NCBI RefSeq assembly: GCF_000015725.1
Contig: NC_008825.1
Span: 2,356,001-2,420,000, forward strand
Reading direction: 5' to 3'
From: Methylibium petroleiphilum PM1
Lineage (GTDB): Bacteria > Pseudomonadota > Gammaproteobacteria > Burkholderiales > Burkholderiaceae_C
Length of the DNA stretch: 64,000 nt
The notes beneath the pieces are model-generated. The model saw nothing but the letters and a program-made list of their open reading frames with translations. It ran no database searches and had not been told where the DNA came from. The position numbers were made by a program, and so were the translations under genes. Shown here piece by piece: positions 8,871 through 18,053 of the stretch (the first letter of the stretch is position 1; each line of letters opens with the position of its first letter).

Positions 8871-10733
8871 ATGACCGAAAACTCCTCCGCCCGCTCACCC
8901 CTCACGTCGTCGGTCACGCTCCACAGCGCGCTGCTGGCGGCGGCCGTGCTGTTGCTCGCCGTGCTCGGCGTCGTGACACAGCTGAGTCTCGACACCGCCC
9001 GCCGCAACGAGGTGCAGCGCGCACTGCGCGATACCGAACGCAACACGCAGAAGCTGGCCGTGCGCGTCGGCGAAGTGCTCGACCGTGTCGACCAGACCAC
9101 GCTGCTGGTCAAGTCGCTGCACGAGACCGGCAACCCGACGAGCCTGTCCGGGCTGCGCGCCGCCGGACTCGTGACGCTGGACACGACCCGCGCCCTGCTC
9201 ATCACCGATCGACATGGCGTCGTGCAGGAAAGCACCTCGCCCGACGTTGCGCTGAACGTCGCCGACGAAGACGATTTCAAGCGTCACCTCCACGATCCCG
9301 TCCTCGGTCTGAGCATCGGCGCGCCTCAGCCCGATCATCTGAATGGCGGTTGGATGCTGCCGGTGATGCGCCGCCTGACCCACGACGGCCAGTTCGACGG
9401 CGTCGTCGTCGCGATGCTCGATCCCGGCTCTCTGACCAAGGGCTTCGATCATGGCGAGGCGCCGGGCACCGTGATCACGGTGATCGGCCTCGACAACATC
9501 AACCGCTCACGGCGTCTGGACGGCAGCATCAGTTTCGGCGAGAAGGTCGACGCCCAGAAGGTGCTGCAGCGCTCGCGCGAGATCCGCGAGACGCTCCAGC
9601 CCTTCTACAGCCAGGTCGACGGCACGGCCCGCTTCTTCACGGCGCTGCCGATCGATCGCTATCCGATGGTCGCCGTCGTGGCCGTCTCGGCCGACGCCGT
9701 GACAGCCGGCTATCAGCAGACGCGGCTTCGTCTCCTCGGCTGGTCCGCGGCCGTCGCACTGCTGATCGTGTTCGGAACGCTGGTGCTGTGGCGGCAGGCC
9801 CGCGGGCTCGACAGCAGTCGGCGCGAGGCCCGTCGGGCCAAGGCGCTCTACGTCGCCACACTCGACGGCAGCCTGGATGCACTGTGGCTGATGCGTGCCG
9901 AGCGGGATGCGTCGGGGCAGACACACGATTTCGTGATCACCGACGCCAACCGCCGTGCGGGCGCCATGCTCGGGCTGGACCCCGCTGCGATGATCGGGCG
10001 TCGCGCGACCGAGTTGGTGCCGTCGATCCGCGAAGATGGCCTGCTGAACCTGCTGCTCACGGTGCTGCAACGGCAGAAGCCGATGGATGTCGAGGCCCAG
10101 GCCGTCGCGACCTCGATGCGCGGACGCTGGATGCACTTCCAGGTCGTCCCGGTCGAGGAGGGCGTGGCGCTGATCACGCGCGACATCGACGACCGCAAGC
10201 GCGCCGAAGCACAGCTCGCCGACATTGCACGCCGGGATGCCTTGACGCAGTTGCCGAACCGCCGTCATTTCGAGGAACAGCTCGAACTGGCCGCTGCCCG
10301 CGCTCAACGCAGTGGTCGGCCGATGGCCCTCGTCTACCTCGATCTCGACGGCTTCAAGCGCGTCAACGACACGCTCGGTCACGAAGCGGGGGATCGGTTG
10401 CTGATCTCGGTCGCGCTGCGCCTGACAGCCTGCGTGCGTGTGACCGATCTGGTCAGCCGGCTCGGGGGTGACGAGTTCACCGTGATCCTGGAAGAGTCGG
10501 GAACGGCCGAGGATCGTCTTCAGCTGTGCGAGCGCATCCTCGCCCAGCTGTCCGAACCACACGTGTTGGCCGGCCAGGCAACCGTGTCGACGCCGAGCCT
10601 GGGCATGGCCGTCTACCTGCCGGGTGAATCGCTCGACAGCCTGCGCAAGCGTGCCGACGGCGCGATGTACGACGCCAAGCGGGCCGGCAAGGCCTGCCTG
10701 CGGATCGCGGCCTCTGCCAGCACGGCGAGTTGA
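8871..10733 (+). CDS. Membrane diguanylate cyclase with Cache-like, PAS and GGDEF domains
   Basis: 620 residues from the ATG at 8871; an upstream in-frame ATG at 8808 would add 21 residues before the first membrane helix. Order: membrane helix (about 18-40), a periplasmic sensor segment of about 245 residues resembling Cache-type domains, a second helix (about 290-310), a PAS-like region (about 330-440), then GGDEF. The active-site GGDEF is intact at residues 532-536 and is preceded by the inhibitory I-site R-V-T-D, spaced as in product-inhibited cyclases. Expected reaction: two GTP to cyclic di-GMP. It faces an EAL-domain gene tail to tail, 40 bases apart. The signal sensed is unknown. Confidence 0.9.
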   Translation: MTENSSARSPLTSSVTLHSALLAAAVLLLAVLGVVTQLSLDTARRNEVQRALRDTERNTQKLAVRVGEVLDRVDQTTLLVKSLHETGNPTSLSGLRAAGLVTLDTTRALLITDRHGVVQESTSPDVALNVADEDDFKRHLHDPVLGLSIGAPQPDHLNGGWMLPVMRRLTHDGQFDGVVVAMLDPGSLTKGFDHGEAPGTVITVIGLDNINRSRRLDGSISFGEKVDAQKVLQRSREIRETLQPFYSQVDGTARFFTALPIDRYPMVAVVAVSADAVTAGYQQTRLRLLGWSAAVALLIVFGTLVLWRQARGLDSSRREARRAKALYVATLDGSLDALWLMRAERDASGQTHDFVITDANRRAGAMLGLDPAAMIGRRATELVPSIREDGLLNLLLTVLQRQKPMDVEAQAVATSMRGRWMHFQVVPVEEGVALITRDIDDRKRAEAQLADIARRDALTQLPNRRHFEEQLELAAARAQRSGRPMALVYLDLDGFKRVNDTLGHEAGDRLLISVALRLTACVRVTDLVSRLGGDEFTVILEESGTAEDRLQLCERILAQLSEPHVLAGQATVSTPSLGMAVYLPGESLDSLRKRADGAMYDAKRAGKACLRIAASASTAS

Positions 10734-10773
10734 GCAAACCCAGGCAGTCGTCGCGCGGGGCCCTTCGCCCGAT

Positions 10774-12060
10774 CTAGGACCAGGTCAGGTCGCCGCAGAT
10801 CACCTGCAGTTCCCCGCCCTGACTGGCAGGTGCCCGGAAGGCGGTGGAAACCGTCACGCACAGGTGCGAGCCGTGCAAGGTGCGGTATGGCCGGGTGACC
10901 TGCACCTTGCCGACCGCCGCGACGGCGCGGCGGAAATAGGGCCGACGCGCCCAGCGCGCACCGCGCGTGTCGCGAAACGGCTCGAACGCCGTGCCGTTGC
11001 CCGCCGCGGGGCTGCGGCCCCACTGGTTCACGCCCACCTGCCGCCCGTCCTGGCCGAGCAGATAGCAGAGTTCGGTGCCCGGCAAAGCCAGGAAAGACTG
11101 CGTCGCCTCCTCGAGCGGGCGCCCACCGGCCAGCAGCGCCGACGCGTAGCCGATGGCGTTGAAATACGGCGCGATGCGCTCGCGATAGCCCGCGTCCTCT
11201 TCGCGCCAGCGCTCGCCGAAGCCGCTCCAGATCGCGTTCAGGGCCTCGCTGGCGTGGTTCGGCCCGACCAGCGCCGCCTGCGGCCGCGCGAAGAAATAGC
11301 CCTGCACCAGGTCGGCGTCGGCTTCCAGCGCGACGAAGGCCTCGGCCTCCGTTTCCACGCCTTCCATCAGCACCAGCGCGCCGCATTCGTGCAGCAGCGA
11401 GGTCATCTGGATCACGACACGGCGCGCACGCAGGTCGAGCGCCGCGCGCTCGACCAGGCTGCGGTCGAGCTTGACGATCTCGGGGCGCAGGCGCCACACG
11501 CGATCGAAGTTGGAATGCCCGGCGCCGAAGTCGTCGAGCGCGATCAGGCCTCCTTGGGACCGGATGGTCGCGACAGCGGCATCGAAGTTCGCGTCGTCGC
11601 GCACCGCGTCCTCGAGCACCTCGACGACGATCTGCTTGGGTTGCAACCGCAGGTCGGCGGGCATCGCCTCGCTGCAGGCGTCGAAGGTCGTCTGCGGTGA
11701 CTGCAGGAAGACCTGCGGGTGCAGGTTCAGGAACAGCCACTGAGACTGCGGCGCCGCCTTGGCGTAGTTCGCCATGTGCATGGTGCGCACCAGCTGGTCG
11801 CGCCACAGCAGTTCGTTGGAGTCGTGTCCGTCGAAGAACCGCGGCGGCGGCAGTCCGGCGCCGGTCGCGTCGCTGGCGCGCAGCAAGGCCTCGTGACCGA
11901 CCACGCGGCCATGCGACAGGCTGAAGATCGGCTGGAAATGACTGGCGAGCCGGAGACCGGCATGGTGGCCTGTGACCGATTGGCCGGCCGGGCCGCCAAG
12001 ACCACTCAGGCAGGCCAGCGCTGCTTCGAAACTCGGGGTCAGGGGTGGGACAGCGGACAT
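10774..12060 (-). CDS. EAL-domain cyclic di-GMP phosphodiesterase
   Basis: 428 residues from the ATG at 12060; an in-frame ATG 14 codons earlier is possible. EAL motif GHEALLR at residues 56-62. Further catalytic residues are present: N of LFLNLHP, E of VVEVLEDA, DDFGAG, K of VKLDRSLV, E of LMEGVETE and QGYFFARP. Active hydrolysis of c-di-GMP to pGpG is therefore expected. A C-terminal region of about 160 residues (from around residue 270) resembles the sensor-like tails that follow EAL in YkuI-type proteins. No membrane segment or signal peptide, so cytosolic. Convergent with a diguanylate cyclase gene. Confidence 0.9.
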   Translation of the reverse strand: MSAVPPLTPSFEAALACLSGLGGPAGQSVTGHHAGLRLASHFQPIFSLSHGRVVGHEALLRASDATGAGLPPPRFFDGHDSNELLWRDQLVRTMHMANYAKAAPQSQWLFLNLHPQVFLQSPQTTFDACSEAMPADLRLQPKQIVVEVLEDAVRDDANFDAAVATIRSQGGLIALDDFGAGHSNFDRVWRLRPEIVKLDRSLVERAALDLRARRVVIQMTSLLHECGALVLMEGVETEAEAFVALEADADLVQGYFFARPQAALVGPNHASEALNAIWSGFGERWREEDAGYRERIAPYFNAIGYASALLAGGRPLEEATQSFLALPGTELCYLLGQDGRQVGVNQWGRSPAAGNGTAFEPFRDTRGARWARRPYFRRAVAAVGKVQVTRPYRTLHGSHLCVTVSTAFRAPASQGGELQVICGDLTWS

Positions 12061-12285
12061 CGGTCGTTGCACAAGCAGAGAACGCGCCCGGCAAGGCGCC
12101 ACTCCCGGGTATCGGTCACGAAACGCGAGACTGAAGCACTATTTCGCCGCCCGCGCCTCTCCGTCCGATCCCGGATCGCGCCCTCCGCCCCGAGCGTTCC
12201 CCCGTGGATCGGATGCGTCCAGCATGTGACCCCGCACACGCTGGACGAGAATGCGACCTCCGCTCGCCCCGCCCCGACTGCTCCA

Positions 12286-13665
12286 ATGCCCCGCCTGCCT
12301 TCCCTGCGTCACACCTTGCTGAGCAGCCGCGACCTGCTGATGACCGCCGGCCCGTTCGTGCTGCTGACGGTGGCGCTCCTGGCGCTGGCCTACTGGGCAC
12401 TCGACCCGAGCCCGCCGAAGAAGCTGGTGCTGGCCACCGGGCCGGAACAGGGGGCGTACGCCGAGTTCGGCAAACGCTACCAGGCGGCGCTGGCCAAGCA
12501 CCGCATCCAGGTCGAACTGCGCACGACCCAGGGCGCGGCGGAGAACCTGAAGTTGCTCGAAGACCCGGACTCGGGCGTCGACTTCGGCTTCGTACAGGGC
12601 GGTGCCGGTCGCCTGCGAGGCGGCGACGAAGCGCCGCCACCGGATCTGGTGTCGCTGGGCAGCCTGTTCTACGAGCCGATCTGGCTGTTCTATCGCGAGG
12701 ACAGCGCCAGGCGGCTGATCGGCAGCGATCGGCTCGACTCGGTGGCGAAGCTCAAGGGCTGGCGCGTCAACATCGGGGCCCAGGGCAGCGGCATCACCAA
12801 CCTGATGCGACGGCTGCTCGACACCAACGGCCTCGGGCCCGAGGACATCGTCGCCCAGCGGCTGACGCAGACCCCAGCCGTCGTGAGCCTGCTCGATGGC
12901 AACACCGACGCGCTGGCGCTGGTGTCCGCGCCCGAGGCGCCGATGGTGCAGTTGCTGCTGCTGACGCCCGGCATCCGCCTCATGAGCTTCGATCAGGCCG
13001 AAGCGTACGCGCGCCGCCTGCCGATGCTCACGCCGGTGAGCCTGCCGCGCGGCGTGGTGAAGCTGGCCGAGGACGTGCCGCCCGAGGACATCGAGCTGCT
13101 GGCCCCGACGGCCGCGCTGGTGGCGCGCGCATCGGCCCATCCGGCCCTGCAGCAGCTGTTCGTGCAGGCCGCCAACGCGATCCACAGCGAAGCGGGCTGG
13201 TTCCAGCGCCGCGGCGAGTTTCCGAACCGGCGCGCCGTGGAACTGCCGATGTCGAAGGAGGCCGACCGCTTCTTCGAGACCGGTCCGCCCTGGCTGCAGC
13301 GCTACCTGCCGTTCTGGGTCGCGAACCTGATCGACCGGATGTGGGTGGTGTTGGCCTCGATCATCGTGGTGCTGATCCCGCTGTCGCGCGTGGTGCCGCC
13401 GCTGTACGAACTGCGCATCCGCTCGCGGGTGTTCCGCTGGTACGGCCGGCTGCGCCAGATCGAGGAAAGCCTGGCCGACGCCCCGGACGGGCCGGCCGAT
13501 GCCCAGCCGCTGATGGACGAGCTCGACGCTCTCGATGCCCGCGTCAAGCAGTTGCAGGTCCCGCTGTCGCATGCCGACGAGCTGTATGCGTTGCGCAGCC
13601 ACATCGACCTGGTGCGCAAGAAGCTGCGCGCACTGGGCGCCCAGACCCCGGCAGCCTCCCCATGA
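12286..13665 (+). CDS. Membrane-anchored TAXI-family solute-binding protein
   Basis: 459 residues from the ATG at 12286; the frame is open upstream but that part only shadows the EAL gene. An N-terminal hydrophobic helix (about 17-40) is followed by a TAXI-type periplasmic binding domain: LVLATGPEQGAYAEFGKRYQ, NIGAQGSGITNLMRRLL, DALALVSAPEAP. A second membrane helix follows (about residues 345-365, VVLASIIVVLIPLSRVV), then a charged helical tail of about 85 residues facing the cytoplasm. Free TAXI proteins serve TRAP transporters; none is encoded nearby. The double anchor and tail suggest a signalling or scaffold role, but this is inference. Confidence 0.8.
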   Translation: MPRLPSLRHTLLSSRDLLMTAGPFVLLTVALLALAYWALDPSPPKKLVLATGPEQGAYAEFGKRYQAALAKHRIQVELRTTQGAAENLKLLEDPDSGVDFGFVQGGAGRLRGGDEAPPPDLVSLGSLFYEPIWLFYREDSARRLIGSDRLDSVAKLKGWRVNIGAQGSGITNLMRRLLDTNGLGPEDIVAQRLTQTPAVVSLLDGNTDALALVSAPEAPMVQLLLLTPGIRLMSFDQAEAYARRLPMLTPVSLPRGVVKLAEDVPPEDIELLAPTAALVARASAHPALQQLFVQAANAIHSEAGWFQRRGEFPNRRAVELPMSKEADRFFETGPPWLQRYLPFWVANLIDRMWVVLASIIVVLIPLSRVVPPLYELRIRSRVFRWYGRLRQIEESLADAPDGPADAQPLMDELDALDARVKQLQVPLSHADELYALRSHIDLVRKKLRALGAQTPAASP

Positions 13666-13771
13666 CGGTGGGCTGCCTTCCGCGTGGCCGACGCCGGCCC
13701 GACACGTCCGCCCCATCCGCCGACGCTCCCCACGACGACATTCCCCGCCAGGCGCTCGGAGGCGCCTCGTC

Positions 13772-15136
13772 ATGAACGCTCCCTCCCCTTCCCGTGCCGA
13801 CGGCGCGCCGCGCCCTCGCGTGGTCATCATCGGCTGTGGTTTCGGTGGCATCGAAGCCGTCCGCTCACTGTCCAGGGCCGACGTCGAGATCACGCTGGTC
13901 GACCGCACCAACCACCACCTGTTCCAGCCGCTGCTCTACCAGGTGGCGACCGCCAATCTCTCGGCGCCCGCGATCTCGGGCCCGATCCGCCACATCCTGC
14001 GCCGCGAGATGCAGCGCGGCAACCTGACCATCCTGCTCGGCGAGGTGACCGGCATCGACACGGCCGCGCGCAGCGTCACGCTCGATGGCCGCGAACCCAT
14101 CGCCTATGACCACCTCATCGTCGCCGCCGGCGCGACCCACAGCTACTTCGGCCACGACGACTGGGCCGCCCATGCGCCGGGCCTGAAGACGCTGGCCGAC
14201 GCCTTCACGATCCGGCGCCGCGTGCTGATGGCGTTCGAGCATGCCGAGCGAGAAGCCGACCCCGCGAAGCGCGAAGCCTGGCTCACGTTCGCGGTGGTCG
14301 GCGCCGGGCCGACCGGCGTGGAGCTGGCCGGACAGCTGGCCGAGATCGCGCACCACACGCTGCACGACGAATTCCGCCGCATCGACTCGCGCCGCTCGCG
14401 CGTGGTGCTGGTCGAGGGCGGTCCGCGCGTGCTCGGCGCCTTCAGCGAGCAGCTGTCGCAGCGCGCGCTCGAGCAACTGCAGTCGCTCGGCGTGGAGGTC
14501 CGTACCGGCGCCAGCGTTACCGCGATCGACGCCGAGGGACTGAGCTACGCCGGTACCGACGGCCCGCAGCGCATCGCGGCGCAGACCGTGGTCTGGGCTG
14601 CCGGCGTGGCCGCCTCGAAGCTGGGGCGGGCCCTCGCCGAGCTCACCGGCTGCACGCTGGACCGCGCCGGCCGCGTGGTGGTCGAGCCCGATCTGAGCCT
14701 GGCCGGCCACCCCGAGATCCACGTCGTGGGCGATCTGGCAGCGGCGCAGAGCCACCCGAAGCGCGGCGCGCCGACGCCGGTCCCCGGTGTCAGCCCGGCG
14801 GCCAAGCAGATGGGACGCACCGCCGCGACCAACCTGCTGCGCCGCCTGCGCGGCGAACCAACGGCGGCGTTCCGCTACAACGACTACGGTGCGCTGGCCA
14901 CCATCGGCCGCCGCGCCGCGATCGCGATGGTCGACCTACCGGTGTTCGGGCGTGTGCACTTCAGCGGCATGCCCGCCTGGCTGTTCTGGCTGTTCGTGCA
15001 CATCTATTTCCTGATCGGTTTCCGCAACCGCCTGGTGGTCCTGAGCGACTGGGCCTGGGCCTACTTCAGCTTCGAACGCCAGGCTCGCGTGGTGGCCGAG
15101 GCGGAGGCCGATGCCCACCGGCCGGCGGCCGGCTAG
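13772..15136 (+). CDS. Type II NADH dehydrogenase / FAD-dependent oxidoreductase
   Basis: 454 residues. The FAD-binding Rossmann motif VVIIGCGFGGIEAVRSL is near residue 17, NHHLFQPLLYQVATANLS follows, and the NADH-binding motif FAVVGAGPTGVELAGQLAEI is near residue 170. The FAD-contact block IHVVGDLAAAQ lies around residue 315. A C-terminal hydrophobic region (MPAWLFWLFVHIYFLIGFRNR) suits membrane attachment of NDH-2. Expected reaction: non-proton-pumping NADH:quinone oxidoreduction at the inner membrane. The gene follows the TAXI-type gene by 106 bases in the same direction. Confidence 0.9.
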   Translation: MNAPSPSRADGAPRPRVVIIGCGFGGIEAVRSLSRADVEITLVDRTNHHLFQPLLYQVATANLSAPAISGPIRHILRREMQRGNLTILLGEVTGIDTAARSVTLDGREPIAYDHLIVAAGATHSYFGHDDWAAHAPGLKTLADAFTIRRRVLMAFEHAEREADPAKREAWLTFAVVGAGPTGVELAGQLAEIAHHTLHDEFRRIDSRRSRVVLVEGGPRVLGAFSEQLSQRALEQLQSLGVEVRTGASVTAIDAEGLSYAGTDGPQRIAAQTVVWAAGVAASKLGRALAELTGCTLDRAGRVVVEPDLSLAGHPEIHVVGDLAAAQSHPKRGAPTPVPGVSPAAKQMGRTAATNLLRRLRGEPTAAFRYNDYGALATIGRRAAIAMVDLPVFGRVHFSGMPAWLFWLFVHIYFLIGFRNRLVVLSDWAWAYFSFERQARVVAEAEADAHRPAAG

Positions 15137-15197
15137 GCGAGGTTCTAAGATCGAGGCCACCGGGGCGGCGCAGTCGTCGGCCTCGATCAGGACCCGC

Positions 15198-17015
15198 ATG
15201 GACACACGCACTTCCCCGATCCGACTGCGCCTGGAGCGCCTGCGCGCCGCGATGGCCGCACGGCAGACCGATGCCGTGCTGCTGCCGTCGAGCGATCCGC
15301 ACCTGTCGGAGTACCTGCCCGGGCACTGGCAGGGCCGCGCGTGGTTCTCGGGCTTCACCGGCTCGATGGCCACGCTGGTGGTGCTGGCCGATCGCGCCGC
15401 GCTGTTCGCCGACAGCCGTTACTGGGTGCAGGCCGAGGCGCAGCTCGCCGGCACCGGCATCGAGCTGGTGAAGATCGCGACCGGCACCGCGGCCACGCAC
15501 ATCGAATGGATCGCCGCAGCGCTGCGCCCCGGCCAGACGCTCGCGGCCGACGGCGCAGTGCTCGGCCTCGCCGCGGCCAAGACGCTGCGCGAGGCGATGG
15601 ACGCCGCCGGCATCGTGCTGCGCACCGACGCCGATCCGCTCGCCGCCGCCTGGCCGGAGCGCCCCGCGCTGCCCGCGGTGCCGGTCTACGAGCACCGCGC
15701 ACCGCACGCGCCGCAATCGCGCAGCGACAAGCTGGCGCAACTGCGCGCGGCGATGGCGGCGCGCGGCGCGAGCCACCACCTCATCTCCACGCTGGACGAC
15801 CTGGCCTGGCTGTTCAACCTGCGCGGTGCCGACGTCGACTACAACCCGGTGTTCCTGGCGCACGGGCTGGTGTCGGCCTCGGACGCCCTGCTGTTCATCG
15901 GCGAAGGCAAGGTCGACGCCGCACTGGCCGCGATGCTGGGTGCCGAGGGCGTGCAACTGCGACCCTACGGGCAGGCACGCATCGCGCTCGCCGCCCTGCC
16001 CGCCGATGCGCGCCTGCTGATCGATCCGCGGCGCGTGACGCTGGGGTTGCGTGAGGCGGTGCCGGCCTCGGTGCGGTTGATCGAGGCCGTGAACCCGTCC
16101 ACGCTCGCGAAGAGCAGCAAGTCCGCCCCCGAGGCCGCCTTCATCCGCGAAGCGATGGCACGCGACGGTGCGGCGATGTGCGCCTTCTATGCCTGGTTCG
16201 AGAGCGCGCTCGGCCGCGAGCCGATCACCGAACTGACCATCGACGAGCGCCTGAGCGCCGAACGAGCGCGCCAGCCCGACTACGTCTCGCTGAGCTTTCC
16301 AGTGATAGCCGGCTTCAATGCCAACGGTGCGATGCCGCACTATCGGGCCACGCCCGAAGCCCATGCGGTGATCTCCAGCACCGCCGGGGTCGCCGCCGAC
16401 GGGCTGCTGTTGATCGACTCCGGCGCGCAGTACCTGGGCGGCACGACCGACATCACGCGCGTCTGGCCGATCGGCGAGCCGACCGAGGCGATGAAGCACG
16501 ACTACACGCGGGTACTGAAGGGCACGATCGCGTTGAGCCAGACGCGCTTCCCGCGCGGCACGGCGAGCCCGATGCTCGACGCGATCGCGAGGGCGCCGCT
16601 GTGGGCTGCGTCGCTCGACTACGGGCATGGCACCGGCCACGGCGTCGGCTACTTCCTCAACGTGCACGAAGGCCCGCAGTCGATCAGCAAGGCCGTCCCG
16701 ACGCCCGACATGGCGATGGAGCCAGGCATGGTCACCAGCATCGAGCCAGGCCTGTACCGACCGGGCCGCTGGGGCGTGCGCATCGAGAACCTGGTGCTCA
16801 ACGTGACGGCGCCAGGCGACGAGTTCGGCGACTTCCTCGCATTCGAAACCCTGACGCTGTGCCCCATCGACACGCGCTGCCTGGAGCGTTCACTGCTGCG
16901 CGCCGACGAGATCGACTGGCTGAACCGCTACCACGCCACGGTGCGCGAGCGGCTCGTGCCGCTCGTCAGCGGCACGGCGCGGGCCTGGCTGCTGGCGCGC
17001 ACGCAGCCGGTCTGA
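15198..17015 (+). CDS. Xaa-Pro aminopeptidase, M24B (three-domain APP1 type)
   Basis: 605 residues, the length of eukaryotic-like cytosolic aminopeptidase P rather than the 440-residue E. coli PepP. Two creatinase-like N-terminal domains (about 1-305) precede the pita-bread catalytic domain. Metal ligands are visible: LLIDSGAQYLGGTTDITR (two Asp), GHGTGHGVG (His), SIEPGLYRPGRWGVRIENL (two Glu). It releases an N-terminal residue preceding proline, normally with Mn. A TAAGAT box at 15146-15151 may be its promoter. Downstream is a convergent gene 30 bases away. Confidence 0.92.
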   Translation: MDTRTSPIRLRLERLRAAMAARQTDAVLLPSSDPHLSEYLPGHWQGRAWFSGFTGSMATLVVLADRAALFADSRYWVQAEAQLAGTGIELVKIATGTAATHIEWIAAALRPGQTLAADGAVLGLAAAKTLREAMDAAGIVLRTDADPLAAAWPERPALPAVPVYEHRAPHAPQSRSDKLAQLRAAMAARGASHHLISTLDDLAWLFNLRGADVDYNPVFLAHGLVSASDALLFIGEGKVDAALAAMLGAEGVQLRPYGQARIALAALPADARLLIDPRRVTLGLREAVPASVRLIEAVNPSTLAKSSKSAPEAAFIREAMARDGAAMCAFYAWFESALGREPITELTIDERLSAERARQPDYVSLSFPVIAGFNANGAMPHYRATPEAHAVISSTAGVAADGLLLIDSGAQYLGGTTDITRVWPIGEPTEAMKHDYTRVLKGTIALSQTRFPRGTASPMLDAIARAPLWAASLDYGHGTGHGVGYFLNVHEGPQSISKAVPTPDMAMEPGMVTSIEPGLYRPGRWGVRIENLVLNVTAPGDEFGDFLAFETLTLCPIDTRCLERSLLRADEIDWLNRYHATVRERLVPLVSGTARAWLLARTQPV

Positions 17016-17045
17016 TGCGGCGACGCGCGGTCGCCCGCTCGCGCG

Positions 17046-17858
17046 CTATTCCTCGTCGCCGCCCAGCACCGCGCCCAGCAGCCCCCCGGCGCCGAAGCCA
17101 CCGAGCACCGAACCCTCCTCTCGCGAACCGCCCCGCTGCGGTGCTGCGGCGAACACCCGCGATGCGAGCCGCGAGAACGGCAGGCTCTGCAGCCACACCG
17201 TGCCCGGACCGGTCAGCTTGGCGAAGAACAGGCCTTCGCCACCGAACAGCGCCGTCTTGACCTTGCCGACGTACTGGATCTCGAAGTCGACGCTCTGCGT
17301 GTAGGCCACGACGCAACCGGTGTCGACCAGCAGCGTCTGTCCCGGCTGCAGTTCGCGCTTGAGCACGGTGCCGCCGGCATGCACGAAGGCCAGGCCGTCG
17401 CCGTCGAGCTTCTGCATGATGAAGCCCTCGCCGCCGAAGAAGCCGACCGACAGCTTGCGCTGGAAGGCAATGCCCAGGCTGACGCCGCGCGCCGCGCACA
17501 GGAAGGCGTCCTTCTGGCAGATCAGCGTGCCGCCCAAGGTCCGCAGGTCCATCGGCAGGATCTTGCCGGGGTACGGCGCCGCGAACGCCACGCGCTGCTT
17601 GCTGCCGACGTTGTTGGTGTAGACCGTCGTGAACAGCGATTCGCCGGTCACCAGGCGCTTGCCGGCCCCCAGCAGCTTGCCGAAGAAGCCGCCCTGTTGC
17701 GCAGATGCGTCGCCGAACACCGTGTCCATGCCAATGCCGGCGTCCATGAACATCATGCTGCCGGCTTCGCCGATGGCGGCCTCGCCGGGGTCGAGTTCCA
17801 CCTCGACGAACTGCATCTCTGCGCCTTTGATCTCGTAATCGATCACGTCCATCGCCAT
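17046..17858 (-). CDS. AIM24/TIGR00266 family protein
   Basis: 270 residues with the duplicated beta-prism fold of the AIM24-like family. Glycine-aromatic blocks are [57 protein letters not shown] and [15 protein letters not shown]. The tail is glycine-rich ([21 protein letters not shown]). The ATG at 17858 has GGAGA about 8 bases upstream; a second ATG two codons later is also possible. Function in bacteria is not established. A GCTAGATCG-like box lies upstream at about 17890. Confidence 0.85.
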   Translation of the reverse strand: MAMDVIDYEIKGAEMQFVEVELDPGEAAIGEAGSMMFMDAGIGMDTVFGDASAQQGGFFGKLLGAGKRLVTGESLFTTVYTNNVGSKQRVAFAAPYPGKILPMDLRTLGGTLICQKDAFLCAARGVSLGIAFQRKLSVGFFGGEGFIMQKLDGDGLAFVHAGGTVLKRELQPGQTLLVDTGCVVAYTQSVDFEIQYVGKVKTALFGGEGLFFAKLTGPGTVWLQSLPFSRLASRVFAAAPQRGGSREEGSVLGGFGAGGLLGAVLGGDEE

Positions 17859-18053
17859 GCTCGGTCTCCGTCAGTGCGTTTGCGCACGATCTAGCGGGGC
17901 ACGATGGTAGCGAAGTGCCGTGAACTCCTGCCGGCCCGCGAACGGCCTCCTGCGCCGGCGCCGCTCGGGACCTGACGTGCACCCCCTTTTGGGGGAGCCA
18001 TCACCCACGCCTCGACTCCCAGAATCGCGGGTTACCCCTTGCAGAAACCGCCC

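Noticed and set aside
12139-13911. 590-codon minus-strand open frame
   Set aside because: Shadow of the TAXI-type gene and the start of NDH-2; no family motif and no ribosome-binding site.
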